Assembly: GCA_002311855.1 (NCBI GenBank)
Contig: DCAB01000019.1
Span: 48,157 to 112,156 of the forward strand
DNA from: Candidatus Dadabacteria bacterium UBA1144
Lineage (GTDB): Bacteria; Desulfobacterota_D; UBA1144
Direction: 5' to 3'
Length of the DNA: 64,000 nt
Numbering within the stretch: position 1 is the stretch's first letter; the number at the start of each line of letters is the position of its first letter. Under the pieces are notes generated by a model, which did no database searches, was not told where the DNA came from, and saw only the letters and a program-made list of their open reading frames with translations. The translations under genes were made by a program, and so were the position numbers. Positions 8,838-18,212 of the stretch are shown here, piece after piece.

Positions 8838-10358
8838 ATGAGTAAATTGTTGGAAATACAATCAATGAATTTAATTTCAAATGACGAACATGAAGAAATG
8901 TTTTTGGAAAACGTAGATTTTACTATAAAAGAATCCAAATTAATATCTTTAATGGGCGACAGTGGATCAGGGAAATCATTATTTGCATATGCGATAATGT
9001 CAAAAGAGAAAGAGTATCGAATCAAGAAAGATTACAGGCTTTTTTCTTTCAATGGCATTGATATTAGACCCGGTTATGAAAAAAATATATCCTATGTTCC
9101 TCAAGAGCCACTATCTTCATTGAATCCTGTAATTGATATATTTAAACATTTCAAAATAAACGATAGAAAAACACTTGACAAAAATAGTTTACGAAAACAA
9201 ATAACAAAATTACTTGTTGAAGTCGGTTTCAGTGACATAGAAGACCTTTTGACCAAATACCCCCACGAATTAAGTGGTGGTATGGCCCAAAGAGTTCTAA
9301 TAGCATTAGCTCTCCAAAGTAATCCTAATCTCCTAATCGCGGACGAAGCGACATCCTCTCTAGATGCGGTCAATGCAAAACTGATATTGGATTTGTTATT
9401 AAGAATTTCGAAAAAACGAAGATTGGCTGTACTTGTTATTACACATGACCCACGAATTGCTCTTAATTACTGCTCTGAACATTATCAAATAAGAGATAGA
9501 AGGTTAGTGAAATTTGACTCAGCAGATGAAGTTAAAAAATTATATAAAGATTATCAAAACATAATTGGCGAAGAGCAATTCCTGAGAAGTGTCGAATTTC
9601 ATGCCGATGATTATAAGATTGAAATTGTCAATCTAAATAAAATATTCTTCAAATTCGAGAAATCCCATCGCTGGATTATTAAAAATTTAAATATTTTGAT
9701 TCATAGAGGAGAAGCGCTGGGGCTAATTGGATTAAGTGGATCGGGGAAAAGTACAATATCTAAATTAATTACAAGACTTTTAAACCCTACTTCCGGCCAA
9801 ATTTTTTTTGAAGAGAACCCTATAAATGAAATCAAAAGAAAAAAATATGCAGAAAAAGTTCAAATCGTTTTCCAGGATTTGTTTGGTTCTCTGAATCCGA
9901 AAAGACTTATAAAGGATATTCTGTTGGACTCTCTTGAGATAGGTGATCAAAATAAAAGCATTGATAAGTTGGAAAGAATTAAAAAAAATTTGTTAAAAGT
10001 TGGTCTATCGTCTGAAATATTGGGTAAGTATCCTTTGAATTTAAGTGGAGGTCAAAGACAAAAAGTATTAATTTTAAAAGCGATATTGTCAGAACCTCAA
10101 TTTATCATATTTGACGAACCTATGTCGTCTCTGGATATAAAATCCCAGTCAGAGATAATTTTAATTATCAAAAAACTTATGAAATCTTCCAATTTGACCA
10201 TTTTATTCATAACCCACGATTTTAGATTAATTAAAAATTTGTGTGATAAAGTTGTCGTTTTATCAGATGGCCAGATAGTTGAAACAGGTCAAACTGGGGA
10301 AGTTTTTAACCATCCAGTGCATATCGAAACAAAAAAATTATTGCAAGTTGTAAAATGA
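8838..10358 (+). CDS. Tandem-ATPase ABC protein, oligopeptide/nickel type (YejF/GsiA-like)
   Basis: Two ABC ATPase domains are fused in 506 residues. Domain 1 has Walker A GDSGSGKS at 40-47, signature LSGGMAQRV at 145 and Walker B with ADEATSSLD near 168. Domain 2 has GLSGSGKS at 298-305, LSGGQRQKV at 402 and FDEPMSSLD. This is the DppD-DppF order found fused in YejF and GsiA, which energise peptide or glutathione uptake. No permease or binding protein lies nearby, so its membrane partners must be elsewhere. The ATG at 8838 gives the standard N-terminus; no Shine-Dalgarno sequence is evident. Confidence 0.9.
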   Translation: MSKLLEIQSMNLISNDEHEEMFLENVDFTIKESKLISLMGDSGSGKSLFAYAIMSKEKEYRIKKDYRLFSFNGIDIRPGYEKNISYVPQEPLSSLNPVIDIFKHFKINDRKTLDKNSLRKQITKLLVEVGFSDIEDLLTKYPHELSGGMAQRVLIALALQSNPNLLIADEATSSLDAVNAKLILDLLLRISKKRRLAVLVITHDPRIALNYCSEHYQIRDRRLVKFDSADEVKKLYKDYQNIIGEEQFLRSVEFHADDYKIEIVNLNKIFFKFEKSHRWIIKNLNILIHRGEALGLIGLSGSGKSTISKLITRLLNPTSGQIFFEENPINEIKRKKYAEKVQIVFQDLFGSLNPKRLIKDILLDSLEIGDQNKSIDKLERIKKNLLKVGLSSEILGKYPLNLSGGQRQKVLILKAILSEPQFIIFDEPMSSLDIKSQSEIILIIKKLMKSSNLTILFITHDFRLIKNLCDKVVVLSDGQIVETGQTGEVFNHPVHIETKKLLQVVK

Positions 10359-10376
10359 TAATATTGCCCCTATAAT
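10348..10376 (+). promoter_or_regulatory. Predicted sigma70-type promoter of rpmF
   Basis: TTGTAA at 10348-10353 and a perfect TATAAT at 10371-10376 are separated by 17 bp. Transcription would start near 10383, giving a short leader with GAAAAGG before rpmF. The -35 lies within the last codons of the ABC gene. This is the best-formed promoter in the window and probably drives rpmF and the fab genes. Confidence 0.6.
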
Positions 10377-10398
10377 AGACGTTGAAAAGGATTATCAA

Positions 10399-10563
10399 AT
10401 GGCAGTACCAAAAAGAAAAACTTCTAGATCTAAAGTTGGAAAAAGAAGAAACCATCAAAAAATTGTATTAGCCGGTCTTTCAAAAGATAAAAGATCTGGA
10501 GAGCTTAAAATATCTCATAGATATAGTTCTATTGAAGATTATGAGGCGTCAAAGAAAGTTTAA
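10399..10563 (+). CDS. rpmF: 50S ribosomal protein L32
   Basis: The 54-residue product starts MAVPKRKTSRSKVGKRR, the unmistakable L32 N-terminus. L32 is a small, basic protein of the large subunit. The usual zinc-binding cysteines of some L32 variants are absent, so this is a Cys-free form. GAAAAGG lies about 10 nt upstream of the ATG. It heads the fatty-acid cluster, as rpmF does in many bacteria, but plsX and fabH are missing between it and fabD. Confidence 0.93.
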   Translation: MAVPKRKTSRSKVGKRRNHQKIVLAGLSKDKRSGELKISHRYSSIEDYEASKKV

Positions 10564-10599
10564 TTATTTAAATATGTTCTTAGTCGAAGATATAAAACC

Positions 10600-11514
10600 A
10601 TGTTAGCTTTAGTTTTTCCTGGTCAAGGATCTCAATTTGTCGGAATGGGGAAAAGTCTGTACGATAATTTTGATATAGCCAAACAGACATTTATACAAGC
10701 AAGTGACAGGCTGAGAATTGATATGCAGAGACTTTGTTTTGAAAGTGAAGATGTTCATCTAACTGTAAATGCTCAACCCGCTATTTTAACCGTAAGTACC
10801 GCAGCCCACAGAGTTCTAAGCTCTGAGAAAGACATTCGACCGGATTTTGTAGCTGGCCATAGTCTTGGAGAATATTCAGCCTTGGTAGCTTCTGGTTCTC
10901 TAGATTTTGAAGATGCAATTTGGGCTGTAAGAAAAAGAGGGGAATACACACAAGAAGCTGTTCCACTTGGAGTAGGGGGGATGGCGGCTGTTTTAGGACT
11001 ACCTGATGAGAAAGTTGATGAGATTTGTAAAGAGGCATCAGCAAATGATTCCTATGTCGCACCGGCAAATTACAACAGTATTGGCCAAGTAGTTATATCC
11101 GGAGTTAAAAATGCCGTTGAGAAAGCAGCTGAATTAGCAAGAAAAGCCGGAGCACGCAGGGTTGTGTTGCTCGATATAAGCGCGCCATTTCATTCTCAAC
11201 TTATGAAATCTGCCGTTGACAAAATGAAGCTTGTTTTGGATTCAATAAACTTTCTCGATTTTTCAGTTCCGATGGTTTCAAATTGTAATGCAAAGACTCT
11301 TAATGACAAAAATGAAATCAAAGCACTTCTTCTTGATCAATTAATCAGTCCAGTCTTGTGGCATCAATCTGTAAATTATCTTAATAAGAATCTAGGGGTT
11401 GAAGCTTTTCTTGAAGTAGGACCAAAAAATGTTTTATCAGGCTTAATTAAAAGAATTGTACCAGAATGTGAAATATCTAATTTTGCTGAAAAATCTGATT
11501 TGGAAAAACTATAA
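10600..11514 (+). CDS. fabD: Malonyl-CoA:ACP transacylase
   Basis: FabD loads malonyl groups onto acyl carrier protein for fatty-acid elongation. The N-terminus MLALVFPGQGSQFVGMG and the nucleophile motif GHSLGE with Ser88 are present; the DISAPFHS segment carries the catalytic His. Length 304 is typical. Only 36 nt separate it from rpmF and 2 nt from fabG, so it belongs to the rpmF-fab operon. Confidence 0.97.
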   Translation: MLALVFPGQGSQFVGMGKSLYDNFDIAKQTFIQASDRLRIDMQRLCFESEDVHLTVNAQPAILTVSTAAHRVLSSEKDIRPDFVAGHSLGEYSALVASGSLDFEDAIWAVRKRGEYTQEAVPLGVGGMAAVLGLPDEKVDEICKEASANDSYVAPANYNSIGQVVISGVKNAVEKAAELARKAGARRVVLLDISAPFHSQLMKSAVDKMKLVLDSINFLDFSVPMVSNCNAKTLNDKNEIKALLLDQLISPVLWHQSVNYLNKNLGVEAFLEVGPKNVLSGLIKRIVPECEISNFAEKSDLEKL

Positions 11515-11516
11515 TA

Positions 11517-12257
11517 ATGTTAAATGATAAAGTTGCGTTAATAACAGGTAGTTGTAGGGGTATAGGTAAAGCCGTAGCACTAGAATTTGCTAAGGCAGGG
11601 GCTACTGTAATTGTGAATGATGTTAGTCCCGAAGCTTCAGCACAAGAAGTATTAAAAGAAATTGAAAACTTAGGTGGTAAATCTGAATTTTTACAATTTA
11701 ACGTAACTGAAGCCGACATGGTAGAAGAAAAAATAAAATATATATTAGAAAAATATGGAAGAATAGATATTTTAGTTAACAATGCAGGAATAACCAGAGA
11801 TGCGTTGTTTATGAGAATGAAAGAAGAACAGTGGGATGAAGTCTTTAACGTAAATATCAAAGGCGTTTTTAATTGCACAAAAAATGTGGTTCGTTCAATG
11901 ATTAAAAATAGATATGGAAAAATAATTAATGTTGCTTCAGTGGCTGGTGAAATGGGTAATCCAGGCCAAGTAAATTATGCATCCACAAAATCAGGCATAA
12001 TAGGTTTTACTAAATCTCTAGCTAAAGAGTTGGGATCAAAGAATATTAATGTTAATGCTGTAAGCCCAGGGTTTATAGTAACAAACCTCACCGATGTATT
12101 ACCAAAGGAAACCAAAGAAAAATATAAAGAATTAATACCGCTTGCAAGATTTGGTGAACCAGAAGATGTAGCAAAAGCCGTATTGTTTTTAGCATCAGAT
12201 GATTCATCATATATAACTGGAGAGATTTTAAGGATTAATGGTGGTCTTTACACCTAG
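11517..12257 (+). CDS. fabG: 3-oxoacyl-ACP reductase
   Basis: FabG reduces 3-oxoacyl-ACP with NADPH. This 246-residue short-chain dehydrogenase has the cofactor motif TGSCRGIGKA near residue 12, with Cys where Ser is more usual. NNAGITRD, the VNYASTK catalytic Tyr/Lys motif and the C-terminal SYITGEILRINGG are also present. It sits 2 nt after fabD and 11 nt before acpP. The ATG is unambiguous. Confidence 0.97.
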   Translation: MLNDKVALITGSCRGIGKAVALEFAKAGATVIVNDVSPEASAQEVLKEIENLGGKSEFLQFNVTEADMVEEKIKYILEKYGRIDILVNNAGITRDALFMRMKEEQWDEVFNVNIKGVFNCTKNVVRSMIKNRYGKIINVASVAGEMGNPGQVNYASTKSGIIGFTKSLAKELGSKNINVNAVSPGFIVTNLTDVLPKETKEKYKELIPLARFGEPEDVAKAVLFLASDDSSYITGEILRINGGLYT

Positions 12258-12268
12258 AGGAGGATTCT

Positions 12269-12508
12269 ATGTCAGAAGAAATAAAAGAAAAGGTAATTTC
12301 AATGATTTCCACGCAATTAGGTAAAAGTGAAAGTGATATTAAGCTTGATTCTCACTTTATTGAGGATCTAGAAGCTGATTCTTTAGACTTGGTTGAACTT
12401 ATAATGAGTATGGAAGATGAATTTGATGTTGAAATCGCCGATGAGGATGCTGAGAAAATTTTGAAAGTCAGCGATGCCATTAATTACATTATTAAAAATA
12501 AAACATAA
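12269..12508 (+). CDS. acpP: Acyl carrier protein
   Basis: The acidic 79-residue protein carries the growing acyl chain on 4'-phosphopantetheine attached to Ser38 in the motif EADSLDLVEL. A perfect AGGAGG (12257-12262) lies 6 nt before the ATG, the strongest ribosome-binding site in the cluster, as expected for one of the cell's most abundant proteins. Confidence 0.97.
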   Translation: MSEEIKEKVISMISTQLGKSESDIKLDSHFIEDLEADSLDLVELIMSMEDEFDVEIADEDAEKILKVSDAINYIIKNKT

Positions 12509-12513
12509 ACATA

Positions 12514-13746
12514 ATGAATAGAGTTGTTGTAACCGGCATAGGGATGCTTTCTTCTCTGGGAATTGGCAAAGACCAGATTTGGTCCAAAGTAAAAGAGGGC
12601 GTTTCAGGAATAGATTTTCTCAAGAAGATTGATGTTTCAGATTTAAAAACAAAGTTTGGCGGGGAGGTTCCTGCTGATTTTAACCCTGAGGATTTTATGC
12701 ATCCTAAACAAGCCAGAAGAAGTGATGCATTTATTTGTTTTGCAGCAGCGGCAGCTTCATTAGCACTTAAAGATTCGGAGCTGGAGATAACTGATGAAAA
12801 TTCTCATTTGATTGGGTCTTACATTGGTTCTGGTATAGGCGGTATTGAAACTTTCGTAGAAAACGTCCTTGTTTATAAAGAAAAAGGACCTTCAAGAGTT
12901 TCACCATTTTTTGTTCCATCCATGGTTCCCAATATGGCGGCCGGTTATGTGTCGATTTTTAATAATTTAAAAGGACCTAATTGTGCTACTTCAACTGCGT
13001 GCGCTGCTGGAGCTCATGCTATAGCTTATGCTGCGATGATGATCGAGAGAGGAGATGCGGTAGCGATGTTAGCCGGAGGTTCTGAAGCACCACTCGTTCA
13101 CGTAGCGATAGCAGGATTTAATGTAATGAGAGCAATTTCCACTAGGAATGATGATCCTAAGGCTGCCTCTAGACCTTTCGATAGGGACAGAGATGGCTTT
13201 GTTATGTCAGAAGGTGCTGGACTTATTGTTTTGGAAGAACTAAATCATGCAAAAAAAAGGGGAGCAACCATTTATGCCGAATTACTTAGCTCAGGTATGA
13301 GCGGAGATGCTCATCATATTACTTCTCCGTCTATTGAAGGTCCTGTTATATGCATGAATTCCGCATTAAGAAATTCAAAAATCAATTATGATCAAGTTGA
13401 TTATATTAATGCTCATGGAACCTCTACTCAACAAAACGATATAAATGAAACAAATGCAATTAAACAAGTTTTCCATTCACATTCTACAAATTTGCTTGTG
13501 AGTTCGACAAAATCAATGACAGGCCATCTTTTAGGTGCCGCGGGGGGAATTGAAGCGGCAATAAGTTCATTAGCCATTTATGAAGGAGTTGCCCCACCAA
13601 CAATCAATCTAGACAATCCTCAAGAAGGGTGCAATCTCAACTATGTTCCACATACCTCTATTGAAAAAGATATCAATATTGTGGTAAGTAATTCCTTTGG
13701 TTTTGGAGGAACCAACTGCGCTTTAGTTTTCAAAAAATTTGAGTAA
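12514..13746 (+). CDS. fabF: 3-oxoacyl-ACP synthase II
   Basis: FabF condenses malonyl-ACP with acyl-ACP. The Cys-His-His triad is visible: Cys163 in STACAAGAHA, His301 in NAHGTSTQQND and His338 in KSMTGHLLGAAGG. Length 410 is standard. With no fabH in the cluster, chain initiation must be encoded elsewhere or done another way. It starts 5 nt after acpP and overlaps rpiB by 8 nt. Confidence 0.97.
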   Translation: MNRVVVTGIGMLSSLGIGKDQIWSKVKEGVSGIDFLKKIDVSDLKTKFGGEVPADFNPEDFMHPKQARRSDAFICFAAAAASLALKDSELEITDENSHLIGSYIGSGIGGIETFVENVLVYKEKGPSRVSPFFVPSMVPNMAAGYVSIFNNLKGPNCATSTACAAGAHAIAYAAMMIERGDAVAMLAGGSEAPLVHVAIAGFNVMRAISTRNDDPKAASRPFDRDRDGFVMSEGAGLIVLEELNHAKKRGATIYAELLSSGMSGDAHHITSPSIEGPVICMNSALRNSKINYDQVDYINAHGTSTQQNDINETNAIKQVFHSHSTNLLVSSTKSMTGHLLGAAGGIEAAISSLAIYEGVAPPTINLDNPQEGCNLNYVPHTSIEKDINIVVSNSFGFGGTNCALVFKKFE

Positions 13747-14203
13747 TAAAATAAAAATTGCCATAGGCTCTGATCACAGGGGCTTTGCTCTTAAAGAAGA
13801 GCTCAAGGATTATTTAGAAAAATTAAATTTTCAGCATAAAGACTTTGGAACTTATTCTAAGGATGCATTTGACTACCCTGACTCTGCATCTGAAGTTGCG
13901 AAGAGGGTCTCTTACGGTCAATTTGAAAGAGGAATTTTAATTTGTGCATCAGGTTGCGGAATGAATATAGTTGCCAACAAATATCCAAATGTCAGGGCTA
14001 TCGTTGCTGGTGATGTTAATACAGCGATTATTTCTAGATCTCATAACAATTCAAACATTATTACCTTAGGTGCCAGATTCATTTCCTCTTCTGTGGCTAA
14101 AAATATCATTGAGCTTTGGCTGACGACAGAATACGAGGGGGGAAGACACGAAGCTAGACTAAACAAGATAAGACAAATAGAGAATATTAATTTTGTAGAC
14201 TAA
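13739..14203 (+). CDS. rpiB: Ribose-5-phosphate isomerase B (RpiB/LacAB family)
   Basis: RpiB interconverts ribose 5-phosphate and ribulose 5-phosphate. The 154 residues begin with IKIAIGSDHRGFALKEEL and include ASGCGMNIVANK, where the Cys is the catalytic base of the family, and ITLGARF later. The TTG start at 13739 lies in the end of fabF. The stop shares a base with the acnA ATG (TAATG), so translation is coupled on both sides. The position between fatty-acid and TCA genes links the two blocks. Confidence 0.93.
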   Translation: MSNKIKIAIGSDHRGFALKEELKDYLEKLNFQHKDFGTYSKDAFDYPDSASEVAKRVSYGQFERGILICASGCGMNIVANKYPNVRAIVAGDVNTAIISRSHNNSNIITLGARFISSSVAKNIIELWLTTEYEGGRHEARLNKIRQIENINFVD

Positions 14204-16875
14204 TGAGTTCTTCTATGAACAATAAAGATTTTTTAACTACAATAAAATTTTCAAATAAAAGTATGGCTCTTTACTCTCTGCCTAAATTGGCTGAGACGCT
14301 TTCTTTTGATTTAGAACTTATGCCTTATTCGTTAAGGGTTTTGTTAGAAAATTTGATAAGAAATTTTGATAACGATACCATTGATGAAGATTTAATTAGA
14401 AAATTTATCTACGACAGAGAAAAAAAGTTTGAAATTCCTTTCAGGCCAGCAAGAGTTGTTTTGCAAGATTTCACTGGAGTACCCTGCGTAGTTGATTTAG
14501 CCGCAATGAGAGACTTAGTAAACGAGATGGGAGGAAATACGAACTCAATCAATCCAAATATCCCAGTTGATTTGGTGATTGATCATTCTATTCAGGTCGA
14601 TTATTTCAGAGAAAAGAATTCTCATATTTTAAATACGAAATTAGAATTTGAAAGAAATCGTGAAAGGTATTCATTCCTAAAATGGGCTCAAGAAGCTTTT
14701 GATAATTTTAGAACTGTCCCTCCCGGGAATGGAATTGTTCACCAAATTAATCTTGAATATCTCACTAAACTAGTACGAAAGATTGACCAACAGGACGAGC
14801 CTATGTATATCCCGGATACCTTAGTTGGGACAGACTCACACACTACAATGATAAATGGTATTAGCGTCTTAGGGTGGGGAGTTGGAGGAATTGAGGCCGA
14901 AGCATGCATGCTAGGGCAACCTCTATATTTTTTGATTCCAGATGTTGTAGGATTCAAATTGGAAGGAGATCTCTCTGAAGGAGTTACAGCAACTGATTTA
15001 GTGTTAACAATAACTGAAATGCTTAGAAAAAAGAGTGTCGTAGGTAAATTTGTAGAATTTTATGGCCCTGGTCTTGATAGTCTTACTTTGCCAGATAGAG
15101 CTACTATTTCAAATATGGCTCCTGAATATGGGGCCACTATGGGATTTTTTCCTGTTGATGATGAAGTTCTAAATTATTTAAGGCTTACAGGAAGATCAAA
15201 TGAAGAAATAATCGATGTTGAAAATTACTACAAAGCTCAAAAAAGCTTTAGGGAATCAAATAGCAAAGACCCAATATATTCTGATACTTTATATTTAAAT
15301 TTAGGAGCTGTTTCCCCATCACTTGCGGGTCCAAAGAGACCTCAGGATAGAATTACCCTATCTGACATGAAGAACGGATTGCTAAAAGAATTAAAATCAA
15401 GAAATGTTGATCCCAAAAAAGAATATCCAATAAGAGGTTCTCAAGATAGATTGAAAAATGGTTCAGTTGTTCTTGCTGCGATAACAAGTTGTACAAATAC
15501 TTCAAATCCCTATGTGATGATGACCGCAGGACTGGTTGCAAAAAAAGCAAACGAACTCGGACTCAAAGTTCCTACTTATGTTAAAACGAGCCTAGCACCT
15601 GGATCTAAGGTAGTTATTGATTATCTTGCTAATGCCAAATTGCTGGATAGTCTTTCATCTTTAGGATTCCAACTTGTAGGCTTTGGTTGTACTACTTGTA
15701 TTGGCAACAGTGGCCCATTACCAGACGGGATTGAAGATGTAATAAAAAGTAATTCACTCCACGTTGCTGGTGTACTTAGTGGAAATAGAAATTTTGAGGG
15801 TAGAGTACACCCACATGTAAAACTTTCTTATCTTGCTTCTCCTCCATTAGTTGTAGCCTATGCATTAGCGGGTACGGTCAATATCGATTTATACAAAGAT
15901 CCTATAGGCTACTCAGAAGAAAGCGGTCCTGTATTTCTAAAAGATATATGGCCTACTAATCAAGAGATTAAAAATATTGTAAACGATGCTATTAGCCCCG
16001 ATATGTTTATTGACAGATATGTAGATATTTTTGTTGGGGATGATGCATGGGAGAAGATATCGGTACCCGATGGCTCAACGTATGAATGGGATCCTGATTC
16101 AACTTATATTCAGAAACCTAATTTTTTTGATGATTTTTCGTTGGATACGAAGTCGGTTTCTGACATAAAGAACGCGAGAGTTCTTGTATACTTAGGAGAT
16201 TCAATTACCACGGATCACATTTCTCCTGCTGGCTCTTTTACGAAAGAAACACCCGCGGGCCAGTATCTAACTGAAAGAGGGGTCGATGTCAAATATTTCA
16301 ATAGTTATGGCTCGAGAAGAGGTAATCATGAAGTAATGATGAGAGGAACATTTGCTAATATTAGAATAAAAAATAAATTGCTTGATAATGTAGAAGGAGG
16401 CTTTACTAAATTCTTTGATACCGATGAGACAATGTATATATATGACGCTGCTATGAATTACAAAGAAATAGATACCCCACTAATAGTTATTGCGGGAAAG
16501 GAGTATGGTACCGGGAGCTCAAGAGATTGGGCAGCAAAGGGCACTATGCTCTTGGGAATCAAGGCTGTTATCGCTGAAAGCTTTGAAAGAATTCATAGAA
16601 GTAATTTGGTTGGTATGGGAGTCTTACCTTTGCAATTTCTTAAAAATGAAAGTGCTGAGTCTCACGAAATACAAGGAAATGAAAGATTTACAATTAGTGG
16701 TATTTCCGCTGGACTTAAGCCATTATCTGAATTGACTATTAATATAGAAAGCCATTTTGGTGAATCTAGAAACATTAATGTGATTTGTAGACTGGATTCA
16801 TTTGTAGAAGTTGAGTATTTCTATAATGGTGGAATATTGCAAACCGTCCTCCGAGAAATGCAAAAAAGAAATTAA
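14203..16875 (+). CDS. acnA: Aconitate hydratase A
   Basis: Aconitase converts citrate to isocitrate. The 890-residue size and sequence are of the AcnA/IRP type. The three [4Fe-4S] ligands are Cys430 (TSCTNTSNP) and Cys496 and Cys499 (GCTTCIGNSG), with the spacing expected for the family. DLVIDHSIQVD and GKEYGTGSSRDWAAKG are further signatures. It overlaps rpiB by one base and opens the TCA run. Confidence 0.97.
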   Translation: MSSSMNNKDFLTTIKFSNKSMALYSLPKLAETLSFDLELMPYSLRVLLENLIRNFDNDTIDEDLIRKFIYDREKKFEIPFRPARVVLQDFTGVPCVVDLAAMRDLVNEMGGNTNSINPNIPVDLVIDHSIQVDYFREKNSHILNTKLEFERNRERYSFLKWAQEAFDNFRTVPPGNGIVHQINLEYLTKLVRKIDQQDEPMYIPDTLVGTDSHTTMINGISVLGWGVGGIEAEACMLGQPLYFLIPDVVGFKLEGDLSEGVTATDLVLTITEMLRKKSVVGKFVEFYGPGLDSLTLPDRATISNMAPEYGATMGFFPVDDEVLNYLRLTGRSNEEIIDVENYYKAQKSFRESNSKDPIYSDTLYLNLGAVSPSLAGPKRPQDRITLSDMKNGLLKELKSRNVDPKKEYPIRGSQDRLKNGSVVLAAITSCTNTSNPYVMMTAGLVAKKANELGLKVPTYVKTSLAPGSKVVIDYLANAKLLDSLSSLGFQLVGFGCTTCIGNSGPLPDGIEDVIKSNSLHVAGVLSGNRNFEGRVHPHVKLSYLASPPLVVAYALAGTVNIDLYKDPIGYSEESGPVFLKDIWPTNQEIKNIVNDAISPDMFIDRYVDIFVGDDAWEKISVPDGSTYEWDPDSTYIQKPNFFDDFSLDTKSVSDIKNARVLVYLGDSITTDHISPAGSFTKETPAGQYLTERGVDVKYFNSYGSRRGNHEVMMRGTFANIRIKNKLLDNVEGGFTKFFDTDETMYIYDAAMNYKEIDTPLIVIAGKEYGTGSSRDWAAKGTMLLGIKAVIAESFERIHRSNLVGMGVLPLQFLKNESAESHEIQGNERFTISGISAGLKPLSELTINIESHFGESRNINVICRLDSFVEVEYFYNGGILQTVLREMQKRN

Positions 16876-16938
16876 TAATTGCTTTTTCGTTTTTATTTAT
16901 TATATTTTTTTGAGAATCAATTGACAGGAGAAGAGTAG

Positions 16939-18186
16939 ATGCCTCATGTAAAAATACCAAGTGATGGTGAGAAAATTACTGCAAACCAGGATGGTACATA
17001 CAACGTATCGGATAACCCGATAATTACTTTCATTGAAGGAGACGGAATAGGTCCAGACCTATGGAGAGCTTCCGTCAGAGTATTTGATGCTGCCGTTGAG
17101 AAAGCGTTTAAGGGTTCAAAGAAGATTTCGTGGGCTGAAGTCTATGCAGGAGAAAAGGCTCTCGAAGTTACAAAAGAGTGGTTACCCAAAGAAACAACCG
17201 ATGTAATAAGTGAATATCTTGTTTCAATCAAAGGCCCATTGACAACTCCTGTCGGTGGAGGAATTAGAAGCCTAAATGTTTCACTTAGACAAATTATGGA
17301 CCTATATGCTTGTGTGAGACCTGTTAGATGGATTGAAGGAACACCTTCGCCCGTTAAAAGTCCCCACAAAATGGATGTTGTTATATTTAGAGAAAATACT
17401 GAAGATGTATATTCGGGTATTGAATTTGAAAGTAATACAAAAGAGGCTAACGAATTAATTGGATTCTTACGGGAAAAATTTGGTGCAAATATTAGAGATC
17501 TTTCTGGTATCGGAATTAAACCAATAAGTGCTTTCGGAACGAAAAGACTTGTTAAAAAAGCAATACAGTATGCCATAGATTACAAAAGAGAAAGTGTGAC
17601 CTTGGTTCATAAGGGCAATATTATGAAATTTACAGAAGGTGCTTTTAAGGATTGGGGATACGAATTAGCTAAAGAAGAGTTCCCTGATGTGACGATAACA
17701 GAAGACGATTTGTGGGATAAATTTAACGGCAAAATTCCTGACGGGAAAGTTGTAATAAAAGATAGAATTGCTGATAGCATGTTGCAACAAATTTTAACTA
17801 GAACTGATGAATATGATGTTCTTGCACTCCCAAATTTAAATGGAGATTATATTTCAGATGCCTGCGCTGCCCAAGTGGGTGGTTTAGGTCTTGCCCCCGG
17901 CGCTAATATTGGTGATAAAATTGCTTTGTTTGAAGCTACACACGGTACAGCACCCAAATATGCTGGACAAGATAAAGTAAATCCTGGCTCAGTTATTCTA
18001 TCTGGAGTTATGATGTTTGAACATATAGGTTGGAAAGATGTCGGAAATTTAATTGTCAAGGGAATAGAGAAAACGATATTGGATAAGGACGTTACATACG
18101 ATTTAGAAAGACAAATTGAAGGTGCTAATCTTCTCAAGTGTTCTGAATTCGCTGATACAATTATCACAAATATGGACAAGGTTTAA
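16939..18186 (+). CDS. icd: Isocitrate dehydrogenase (NADP-type)
   Basis: Icd oxidatively decarboxylates isocitrate to 2-oxoglutarate. The 415-residue protein is of the E. coli Icd subgroup: IEGDGIGPDLWRA, the substrate-binding RSLNVSLRQ, RENTEDVYSG and LVHKGNIMKFTEG are all present. The serine phosphorylated by AceK in E. coli corresponds to the Ser in RSLNVSLRQ, but no AceK is in view. AGGAGA lies 8 nt upstream of ATG. A 63-nt T-rich spacer precedes the gene. Confidence 0.96.
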   Translation: MPHVKIPSDGEKITANQDGTYNVSDNPIITFIEGDGIGPDLWRASVRVFDAAVEKAFKGSKKISWAEVYAGEKALEVTKEWLPKETTDVISEYLVSIKGPLTTPVGGGIRSLNVSLRQIMDLYACVRPVRWIEGTPSPVKSPHKMDVVIFRENTEDVYSGIEFESNTKEANELIGFLREKFGANIRDLSGIGIKPISAFGTKRLVKKAIQYAIDYKRESVTLVHKGNIMKFTEGAFKDWGYELAKEEFPDVTITEDDLWDKFNGKIPDGKVVIKDRIADSMLQQILTRTDEYDVLALPNLNGDYISDACAAQVGGLGLAPGANIGDKIALFEATHGTAPKYAGQDKVNPGSVILSGVMMFEHIGWKDVGNLIVKGIEKTILDKDVTYDLERQIEGANLLKCSEFADTIITNMDKV

Positions 18187-18212
18187 AAATCTCATTAACG
18201 GGCGGTTATCAA

